A stretch of 6,786 nucleotides of DNA from the NCBI GenBank assembly GCA_964617665.1, contig CAZUAH010000693.1:1-6786 (forward strand), in the 5' to 3' direction. The position numbers and the translations under genes were made by a program. This document shows, piece by piece, positions 1-5,514 of this stretch; position 1 is the first letter of the stretch, and the number at the start of each line of letters is the position of its first letter. The notes beneath the pieces were generated by a model that was not told the origin of the DNA, ran no database searches, and was given only the letters and a program-made list of their open reading frames with translations. Origin of the DNA: JADHUC01 sp964617665. GTDB taxonomy: Bacteria; Planctomycetota; Planctomycetia; Pirellulales; Pirellulaceae.

Positions 1-1473
1 GACTTCGTGGTGGCCGTTCGCAACCGCCTCGACACCCGATCGGAGATGGTTCGCGCCATTCGCGATCAACGTTACCGCTACCAGCGAAACTTCTACCCGC
101 ACCTGCCTTTCAAACCCTACGAGACCTTTGAGTTCACTGCGCCGGTGCTCGAACACTGGGTGCAATTGGCCCGCGCGGGCAAACTGACCTGCGACCAGGA
201 ATTGCTCGCCATGCGCTTCAAGCCGGTCGAGGAACTGTATGATTCGGAAAACGATCCACACATGGTGAAAAACCTCGCGGAGGATCCGGCCTACGCGGAC
301 GTGTTGAAGCAAATGCGCCAGCGTCTCCATGACTGGATGGTCGAAACGCGGGATCTCGGCCTCGTCGAAGAACGCGAGCTTTACGAGAGGGCGCGGGGAC
401 GCTCCCTCTGGGCGGTCGGTCAGGAACTGGACGATTACGAACGGATTCTTGAAACCGCCAACCTGCAGCTCCAAGGAGAGGCGGCTGTTTCGGAACTGAA
501 GAGCCGCAGCGTGGATGCCGATCCTCTGGTCCGCTACTGGGCCGTGCTGGGATTGATGGTGGTCACACAGACCGCCGAGCCCGAAGTAGTCGAAGGGATC
601 CTGCCGACCCTGAAAACAGCGCTCGCCGATCAGTCCATCGACGTACGACTGCTTGCTTCCGAGGGATTGTTCAACCTGGGACACTACAAGGAAGCCCTGC
701 CGGTCGTGATCGCCGAGATGGCGCATCCCAACACGGACATCCAAGTGCGTGTCGGCAACATTCTCGATTCCCAGCCACCGGACGCGAACGAGCAGCTTCA
801 GGCAGCAATTGAACCGCTGGCAGTCGCGAAGCAGAAGTTCAAACCGCAGGGGCGTTACGGAAGTTCCAACAAACCCTTCGATCGCGCCTATCGAGCCCTC
901 ACCAATCAGCAACTCTATTATCGCTGGGGCATGGGTGCTTCCGGTTCACCGAAAAGCCCGTTGATGGCGGTCCAGAAAAAGCCCTTCGTCGCGAAACCTG
1001 CGCCGCAGGCGAGGAAACGCACCAGTCCCGGAAGACCATCCGTATTGAAAGCGATTGGCGGCAAAGTGGCTGAAGTGAGCAGCTTCCATCCAGGTCACGA
1101 ACCAGGACATATGCTCGACGGCGATCCCGCTACTTTCTGGCACACGCGGTTCAAGCCAAACTTTGCCGAGCGACCTCACTTCGTCGTTCTTCAAGTTCCA
1201 GCCGATAAGCCGATCGCCGGACTGGCCTACACGCCGCGCACAAAACCTAACGGGCGCGTGCTTGCATATGAGGTCTCAGTTTCGGGCGACGGTAAGACAT
1301 GGTCGATGCCGGTGGCGAAGGGGAAGATACGAGCCGCCGCCACGGATCAACACGCCATTCAATTCCCAGTTCCGACGAACGATCGCTACATCAGGCTCGT
1401 CGTCACCAATGCGGTCTGCGCCTGCGGGCAACCAATCACGGCGATTGGCGAATTGGATGTGTTGGTCAAATAG
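1..1473 (+). CDS. Sulfatase C-terminal part with HEAT-like repeats and F5/8 type C (discoidin) domain, 5'-truncated
   Basis: The frame is open from base 1, so the start and the catalytic C-x-P-x-R half lie upstream of the window; 490 codons remain. Residues about 1-125 look like the end of a type I sulfatase: RDQRYRYQRNFYPHLPF, then EELYDSENDPHMVKNLAEDP, the usual C-terminal signature that precedes the last helix. Residues about 155-262 are helical with HEAT-like units (PLVRYWAVLGL, DVRLLASEGLFNLG). A Pro/Lys/Arg-rich linker (about 325-347) leads to a beta-rich domain (about 350-490) with MLDGDPATFWHT, YEVSVSGDGKTW and RYIRLVVTN, typical of F5/8 type C carbohydrate-binding modules. Inferred role: extracytoplasmic desulfation of a glycan, with the discoidin domain aiding substrate or surface binding. 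Substrate unknown. The next gene is 192 nt downstream, beyond a palindromic element. Family call is firm; the HEAT call is moderate. Confidence 0.88.
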   Translation, partial: DFVVAVRNRLDTRSEMVRAIRDQRYRYQRNFYPHLPFKPYETFEFTAPVLEHWVQLARAGKLTCDQELLAMRFKPVEELYDSENDPHMVKNLAEDPAYADVLKQMRQRLHDWMVETRDLGLVEERELYERARGRSLWAVGQELDDYERILETANLQLQGEAAVSELKSRSVDADPLVRYWAVLGLMVVTQTAEPEVVEGILPTLKTALADQSIDVRLLASEGLFNLGHYKEALPVVIAEMAHPNTDIQVRVGNILDSQPPDANEQLQAAIEPLAVAKQKFKPQGRYGSSNKPFDRAYRALTNQQLYYRWGMGASGSPKSPLMAVQKKPFVAKPAPQARKRTSPGRPSVLKAIGGKVAEVSSFHPGHEPGHMLDGDPATFWHTRFKPNFAERPHFVVLQVPADKPIAGLAYTPRTKPNGRVLAYEVSVSGDGKTWSMPVAKGKIRAAATDQHAIQFPVPTNDRYIRLVVTNAVCACGQPITAIGELDVLVK

Positions 1474-1484
1474 CAGGCAGGCGT

Positions 1485-1599
1485 GTTGTGGGGTGGTCTC
1501 CTGACCGCCCCACGTTTTCGACCGAAGGTCTCCAATTGGTTTGCGGGAGAGGAGACCTGCGGTCAGCACAGTGAGCGGGTCGGGAGACCCGCCCACAAC
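1485..1599. repeat. Nested inverted-repeat intergenic element (MITE/REP-like)
   Basis: Several arms pair around one centre. The outer arms 1485-1501 and 1583-1599 match at 15 of 17 positions (gttgtgggg... against ...cccacaac). Inside them 1501-1508 (ctgaccgc) is the perfect complement of 1559-1566 (gcggtcag), and 1526-1533 (aggtctcc) of 1551-1558 (ggagacct). The motif GGTCTCC/GGAGACC occurs four times. The element fills most of the gap between the truncated sulfatase gene and the next one. No T-run follows, so a classic intrinsic terminator is unlikely, though the transcript could form a stable stem that stops or protects mRNA. From memory, similar GGTCTCC...GACCGCCCCAC islands are abundant in Verrucomicrobiota and Planctomycetota genomes; this needs a search. 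No transposase is encoded, so any mobility would be in trans. Confidence 0.75.
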
Positions 1600-1665
1600 G
1601 GAGTGCTGATGAAATAGAGCAGTAGACATGAAGAGTGAATTGCATGTTGCAGAAAGGGCATAGTC

Positions 1666-3045
1666 ATGGAACGTAGATCATTCCTCAATAGCACGGGCCT
1701 GCTAATGGTAACCGTTGTTACCGGTAGCATGCTAATGCCAACCGTTGCTACCGGTAGCAAAAGACCGAACATACTTTTTATCCACGTTGACCAGATGCAC
1801 TGGGAAGCCATGTCGGCCTACGGCAACCCGCATGTGAAAACGCCGGCGTTGGATCGGATTGCGAAAGATGGCTGTTCCTTTCGCGCCTCATACGCCGCCA
1901 TGCCGCAGTGCGTGCCGGCGCGGACGTGCTGGTACACGGGGCGTATGTCGTGTGAAACGGGAGCCCCGACGAACGGCGATTCCTGCCGCGGGGATATTCC
2001 CGACCTCGGCCAGTGGCTCACGAAGCATGGCGGCTATAACGCGGCGTATGCCGGGAAGTGGCATGTGAACGGCCGGGATGTCACCAAGAGCTTCGATCTG
2101 ATTTACGGTAAGCCCGTCGGAAAAGGGGACTATATTGACGGGGCGGTTGCCCGGGCGTGTATGGGGTTCCTCGAAAACTACACCGACGATAAGCCGTTCT
2201 TCCTGAACGCCGGATTCCTGAATCCGCACGACTGCTGTTATACCGGCGGCGCAAGAGGCGGGCAGGGCAAATTCAGCCTTGCCGAAGACATCAAAGACCA
2301 ACTGCCACCGTTGCCGACGAGCTGGAAGCCGCCTGTGAAGAAAGACAGGTTCTACAGCGGCTGGACCGAGACCGAGTGGCGTTTCTATATCTACAGCTAT
2401 TACCGCTTGGTCGAGATGGTCGATGCCGAGATTGCCAGTCTATACGATGCACTGAAAAACTCGCGCTTTGCTGATAATACGGTCGTCATCTTCACGGCAG
2501 ACCATGGAGACGGAGCGGGCTTTCATGGCAACGTCTCCAAAGGCTATATGGAGGAGGAGGCCTGGCGCGTGCCGATGATTGTTGTCGATCCCGGCGACGC
2601 AACAAAGGGGAGAGTAGATCTGGAGCATCTTTCGACCGGGGTCGATATCACCGCCACGATCTGCGACTACGCTCAGGTCCCGATGATGCCGAAGATGACG
2701 ATCGCCAAGAGTCTGAAGCCGCTGGTGGAAGGGAAAGAGGTTGATTGGCGAGACCACATCGTGGGCGAATCGTTCCACGGTCAACAGGTAGCTGTACGGG
2801 ACGCACAGTACAAGACGATCTTCTATTGTAACCCAAAATTGAAAACCAAGGTGTTTGACCTGAAAGCGGATCCGCTGGAGATGGAGAATCTGGTCGATAC
2901 GCCCGACGGCAGGGCGGTCATGGCGAAACACAAGAACCGAATTCTCGAATATCTGGACAAAGTGGAACTCTACGAGCCGCCGGAGAAGAGCAAGTCGCAA
3001 GAGCTCTATTTGAACTACTACGGCAAACTGCGCGAGGAGGCCTAA
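1666..3045 (+). CDS. Sulfatase (type I, formylglycine-dependent), Tat-type leader
   Basis: A 459-residue protein, normal length for the family. Residues 1-32 form an export leader with a twin-arginine-like motif (ERRSFL) and a hydrophobic stretch. The fold starts at KRPNILFIHVDQ, where D42 is a metal ligand; Q43 replaces the second Asp found in many arylsulfatases. The maturation motif is C82-V-P-A-R86, so C82 should become formylglycine. Other expected active-site residues are K131 and H133 (GKWH), H188 (NPHD), D279/H280 (TADHGD) and probably K292. The end has the usual VFDLKADPLEMENLVDTP signature. ATG 1666 is chosen because AGAAAGGG (1651-1658) sits 7 nt upstream and the Arg pair falls near the N-terminus. 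The DQ/DH metal set resembles choline-sulfatase-like and glycan sulfatases more than the DD/DN arylsulfatases, but the substrate cannot be assigned. Predicted to act in the periplasm and to be co-transcribed with the next gene, 2 nt away. Confidence 0.95.
   Translation: MERRSFLNSTGLLMVTVVTGSMLMPTVATGSKRPNILFIHVDQMHWEAMSAYGNPHVKTPALDRIAKDGCSFRASYAAMPQCVPARTCWYTGRMSCETGAPTNGDSCRGDIPDLGQWLTKHGGYNAAYAGKWHVNGRDVTKSFDLIYGKPVGKGDYIDGAVARACMGFLENYTDDKPFFLNAGFLNPHDCCYTGGARGGQGKFSLAEDIKDQLPPLPTSWKPPVKKDRFYSGWTETEWRFYIYSYYRLVEMVDAEIASLYDALKNSRFADNTVVIFTADHGDGAGFHGNVSKGYMEEEAWRVPMIVVDPGDATKGRVDLEHLSTGVDITATICDYAQVPMMPKMTIAKSLKPLVEGKEVDWRDHIVGESFHGQQVAVRDAQYKTIFYCNPKLKTKVFDLKADPLEMENLVDTPDGRAVMAKHKNRILEYLDKVELYEPPEKSKSQELYLNYYGKLREEA
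1701..1760 (+). repeat. Two-copy 30-bp tandem repeat inside a signal peptide
   Basis: Copies 1701-1730 and 1731-1760 match at 26 of 30 positions. Because the unit is ten codons long, it duplicates the peptide LMVTVVTGSM as LMPTVATGSK (residues 13-22 and 23-32) in the hydrophobic part of the sulfatase leader. Short palindromes are packed in it: ggtaac-cgtt-gttacc (1707-1722), tagcatgcta (1725-1734) and gctaccggtagc (1747-1758). The 1707-1722 stem could fold in mRNA about 40 nt after the start codon. The duplication lengthens the leader without changing frame. Confidence 0.85.
3034..3040 (+). promoter_or_regulatory. Strong Shine-Dalgarno site for the downstream exported protein
   Basis: GAGGAGG lies inside the last codons of the preceding sulfatase gene, 7 nt before ATG 3048. 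The sulfatase stop (3043-3045) is only 2 nt from that ATG. The arrangement fixes the start and suggests translational coupling. Confidence 0.85.
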
Positions 3046-3047
3046 CC

Positions 3048-3854
3048 ATGAAACGACGAACTTTTATCCAGACTACCGCAGCCGCTTTGGCGGCTCACAG
3101 CTGCCCTCCTCTGTTGGCGGCTGAAAAGGAGACGCCTGCAAGAAAAGTCTGGGGCAAGTCCCCGAATCCATATGTTGAGCCTTGCGCCATCGAGCCGATC
3201 ACAGGCGTTCTGCCGACCTTTTCGCCGGTAGCCGGTGCCGCTATGAGCGGTGCTTTTGCCGCGCAGTATTCCCTGCTTGCGTGGGAAATGGCGGCGGCAA
3301 AATCGAAAAACAAACCGATGGGCTCCATGAAGGTGAACTTCAGTAACGGTACGGTGCAAACCGTTGAGAAACGTGACGGGAAAGGCAGTTCCCCCAGCTG
3401 TACCATCAAAACGTCTGTGCAGTTTGGTGGGAAAAACAATGCCACCCGGCAATGGACACTTGAGTCACTTGTCGACGGCAGAGCCCACGTCCGATTCATT
3501 GAAAAAGGCGTTTGGGACGGCAAGACGATGACCGTCAAAGCGAACTCGTTCTCCCGTCAATATGCAACCACGAACCCGCTGATTCACCGTTGGGCGCTGT
3601 TGCCGCTATTGGCGTCGGGCAGGATTAAGAAGACTCCGTTGGTTTTTGACATGCTCGACGATTCCGCACTACGCCCGAACCAGACGCTTCGCTACGAGGG
3701 CGAAATTGAAATCCTGCTTCAAGGAGGAACCGTCACCTTCGATAGCTACGTTCAGACGGGATATGGAATTTTGCCGATCCACTATCTCGTGGATGCTCAT
3801 CGCCGGGTGCAACTCATCACCATGGCCACGGTAAACTGGGTACTCGCGGCGTAA
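3048..3854 (+). CDS. Tat-exported protein of unknown function
   Basis: I do not recognise a named family. The 268-residue product starts with a convincing Tat leader: KRRTFIQTT, then an Ala-rich stretch ending near LLAAE (about residue 25), so the mature protein should be periplasmic or outside the cell. The mature part appears beta-rich with alternating hydrophobics. It includes RWALLPLL (181-188), LVFDMLDD (198-205), LRYEGEIEILLQGG (214-227) and a C-terminal YVQTGYGILPIHYLVD...RRVQLIT (234-258). That last pattern recalls DUF3108/DUF6134-like beta-barrels that may bind lipid or other ligands, but this is only resemblance from memory. No catalytic motif is evident. There are three Cys (19, 46, 118), one in the leader. 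It is tightly coupled to the sulfatase upstream, so a role in the same glycan pathway is plausible. The C-terminus may be shortened; see the spacer at 3855-3999. Confidence 0.85.
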   Translation: MKRRTFIQTTAAALAAHSCPPLLAAEKETPARKVWGKSPNPYVEPCAIEPITGVLPTFSPVAGAAMSGAFAAQYSLLAWEMAAAKSKNKPMGSMKVNFSNGTVQTVEKRDGKGSSPSCTIKTSVQFGGKNNATRQWTLESLVDGRAHVRFIEKGVWDGKTMTVKANSFSRQYATTNPLIHRWALLPLLASGRIKKTPLVFDMLDDSALRPNQTLRYEGEIEILLQGGTVTFDSYVQTGYGILPIHYLVDAHRRVQLITMATVNWVLAA

Positions 3855-3999
3855 ATCAGTCGGCACGGAAAGCCTCTGGCAACAGCAGAGCTCATCCCCA
3901 CCCGGTCGACAAACAGGAGATCCGCTTGCCGAAGTCGTACGGCGACTCAAGCAACCATACGCAGACTGGTCCGAAGAAGTGGCCGGGAGAGGCAAACTG
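3855..3999 (+). other. Spacer with possible degenerate coding remnant
   Basis: The frame of the downstream sulfatase is open back to 3835, just after a TAA at 3832-3834. Within it, 3919-3996 reads as protein-like sequence (DPLAEVVRRLKQPYADWSEE, then VAGRGKL), which looks like an amphipathic helix rather than random translation. It has no good start codon of its own except GTG 3979. It could be a frameshifted tail of the upstream exported protein, a relic of a lost gene, or chance. No terminator or promoter is recognisable here. Confidence 0.35.
3985..3992 (+). promoter_or_regulatory. Shine-Dalgarno site deciding the start of the second complete sulfatase
   Basis: GGGAGAGG ends 7 nt before ATG 4000, ideal spacing. 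The in-frame GTG at 3979 has only a weak GAAGAA upstream. ATG 4000 is therefore preferred, giving 504 instead of 511 residues. Confidence 0.7.
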
Positions 4000-5514
4000 A
4001 TGAAGTGCTGTAAATTCAGTAGACGCGGTTTCGAAACTTCTGGTAACCCGACGCGTAAGCGAGGGATTACGCGCGTCTCCGTCCCTCGCTTACGCTTCGG
4101 GTTACCTATCCAACTGGCGCTGGTGTCATTGATGTTGTGTACATCAGCTCTCGCAGCCGAACCGCAGCGGCCCAACGTCTTATTCATCCTGGTGGATGAC
4201 CTGGGCTGGCGGGACCTGGCTTGTTACGGACACAAGATTCACGAAACGCCCAACATCGACGGGCTGGCAGCGCAGGGGGTGCGCTTCACAAACGCCTACG
4301 CGGCCTGTCCCATCTGCGCCCCGTCGCGCGCCGCCATCATGACGGGGAAGTTCCCGTCGAACACTGGCTTCGTGGATAACTATGCCAGTCAGTTAAGCGG
4401 AAAAACGCTGCAACGTTCCAGGGATCGGCAGTTTTTGAAGCTGGAGGAGTTCACCCTCGCCGAAGCCTTGAAGGTCGGCGGCTACCAGACCGGATTTCTC
4501 GGCAAGTGGCATCTCAGCAAGGGTATGGAACCCCGCCTCCCAACCGATCAGGGCTTTGACGTCAATGTGGCGGGCAGCTTCTGGGGACATCCTCTCAAAG
4601 GGTATTTCAGCCCTTATCAAATGCCGAATCTCAAAGACGGTCCCAAGGGGGAATACCTGACCGATCGCCTGACGAGCGAAGCCATCGGTGTAATGGACGA
4701 TTTTTCCGGCCAGGACAAACCGTGGTTGCTTCACATGAGCTACTACACCGTCCATGGACCGCTTCACTCGAAACCTGAGAAGACGAAGAAGTACGCGGAG
4801 AAGGCCCGACAGGCGAAGGTGAAACTCAAGAGTCCAGCCTATGCCGGGATGGTCGAATCGCTGGACGAAAATGTCGGCCGCATGCTCGACTGGCTCGACG
4901 AGAAGGGGCTGCGAAAAGACACGATCATCATCTTCACTTCCGACAACGGAGGGATGGTGAGGGCGACGGAAAATCGCCCCCTGCGCAGCTACAAAGGCGA
5001 CATATACGAAGGCGGTATTCGGGTGCCCTGTATCATCGACTGGCCCGGGGTCACCAGACGCGGCTCGGTGAGTGACACTCCGGTTCACGGGGTTGATTTT
5101 TATGCCACTTTGCTTGCGATGACCGGGCTACCGTCGCAGCCTGAACATCATGAGGACAGCGTGAACCTGGTGCCGCTACTCAAAGGCGATACCGATTTCG
5201 AGCGGGGTCCGATGGTCTGGCATTATCCGGTTGGAGTACCGCATATCGCCCATTCCAAACCGGGCAGTGTCATTCGGGCTGGGGACTGGAAGTATCTTCG
5301 CTTTTACGAAGATGGCCGCGAGGAGCTTTACAACCTGAAGGACGACATCGGCGAAACGAACAACCTCATTGCCTCGATGCCGGAGAAGGCGACGGAAATG
5401 AAGACTCAGCTGGACGCCGTGCTCAAAGCGCATAACGCAACGATCCCGACCGACGTTCCGGCGAAGCCCTCACGTCCCGCCAGGAAGAAGGCATCGAAGA
5501 AGGCGGAAAAATGA
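4000..5514 (+). CDS. Arylsulfatase-type sulfatase (type I, formylglycine-dependent)
   Basis: A 504-residue protein counted from ATG 4000. The family core is clear: RPNVLFILVDDLGW with metal ligands D66 and D67; CAPSR with C106 as the formylglycine precursor and R110; GKWH (K169, H171); VHGP (H252); SDNGG (D315, N316); and K332 (SYKGDIYEGG). The end shows LRFYEDGREELYNLKDDIGE, then a Lys/Arg-rich tail. The DD/DN set and CxPSR motif fit arylsulfatase A-like enzymes acting on sulfated sugars; the exact substrate is not readable. The leader is odd. FSRRGF, close to the Tat consensus SRRxF, is separated from the hydrophobic core (PIQLALVSLMLCTSALAA) by about 22 residues encoded by a palindromic repeat. 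Cleavage is likely after ALAA. The next gene overlaps the stop codon in an ATGA, indicating an operon. Confidence 0.95.
   Translation: MKCCKFSRRGFETSGNPTRKRGITRVSVPRLRFGLPIQLALVSLMLCTSALAAEPQRPNVLFILVDDLGWRDLACYGHKIHETPNIDGLAAQGVRFTNAYAACPICAPSRAAIMTGKFPSNTGFVDNYASQLSGKTLQRSRDRQFLKLEEFTLAEALKVGGYQTGFLGKWHLSKGMEPRLPTDQGFDVNVAGSFWGHPLKGYFSPYQMPNLKDGPKGEYLTDRLTSEAIGVMDDFSGQDKPWLLHMSYYTVHGPLHSKPEKTKKYAEKARQAKVKLKSPAYAGMVESLDENVGRMLDWLDEKGLRKDTIIIFTSDNGGMVRATENRPLRSYKGDIYEGGIRVPCIIDWPGVTRRGSVSDTPVHGVDFYATLLAMTGLPSQPEHHEDSVNLVPLLKGDTDFERGPMVWHYPVGVPHIAHSKPGSVIRAGDWKYLRFYEDGREELYNLKDDIGETNNLIASMPEKATEMKTQLDAVLKAHNATIPTDVPAKPSRPARKKASKKAEK
4042..4106. repeat. 65-bp palindromic repeat inserted in a sulfatase signal-peptide coding region
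   Basis: Arms of 25 nt (4042-4066 and 4082-4106) are complementary at 24 of 25 positions around a 15-nt loop. The ends are ggtaaccc and gggttacc, and each arm carries the core cgtaagcgaggga or its complement. In the gene's frame the element reads GNPTRKRG and VPRLRFGLP. The reverse strand reads nearly the same (GNPKRKRGT...VPRLRVGLP), so the element is open in both orientations. The flanks show no target duplication longer than one base. From memory, this GNPTRKRG peptide recurs in many predicted planctomycete proteins, as expected for a dispersed non-autonomous element. Confidence 0.9.

Noticed and set aside
1485..1599. Intrinsic transcription terminator
   Set aside because: Stable stems are present but no T-run follows any of them; the nested layout fits a repeat element better.
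2440..3000. 186-codon minus-strand open frame
   Set aside because: Antisense to the C-terminal half of a clear sulfatase, with no motif or ribosome site of note.
3979..3981. GTG as start of the second complete sulfatase
   Set aside because: Its upstream sequence is a poor ribosome site, whereas ATG 4000 has GGGAGAGG at ideal spacing; GTG use cannot be fully excluded.
4130..4141. Lipobox (LMLC) in the second complete sulfatase
   Set aside because: Position -1 to the Cys is Leu rather than Gly/Ala/Ser, and a better signal peptidase I site (ALAA) follows, so a lipoprotein is not supported.
4393..5088. 231-codon minus-strand open frame
   Set aside because: It lies fully opposite the sulfatase catalytic region and its translation has no recognisable motif; a typical shadow in GC-rich codon usage.
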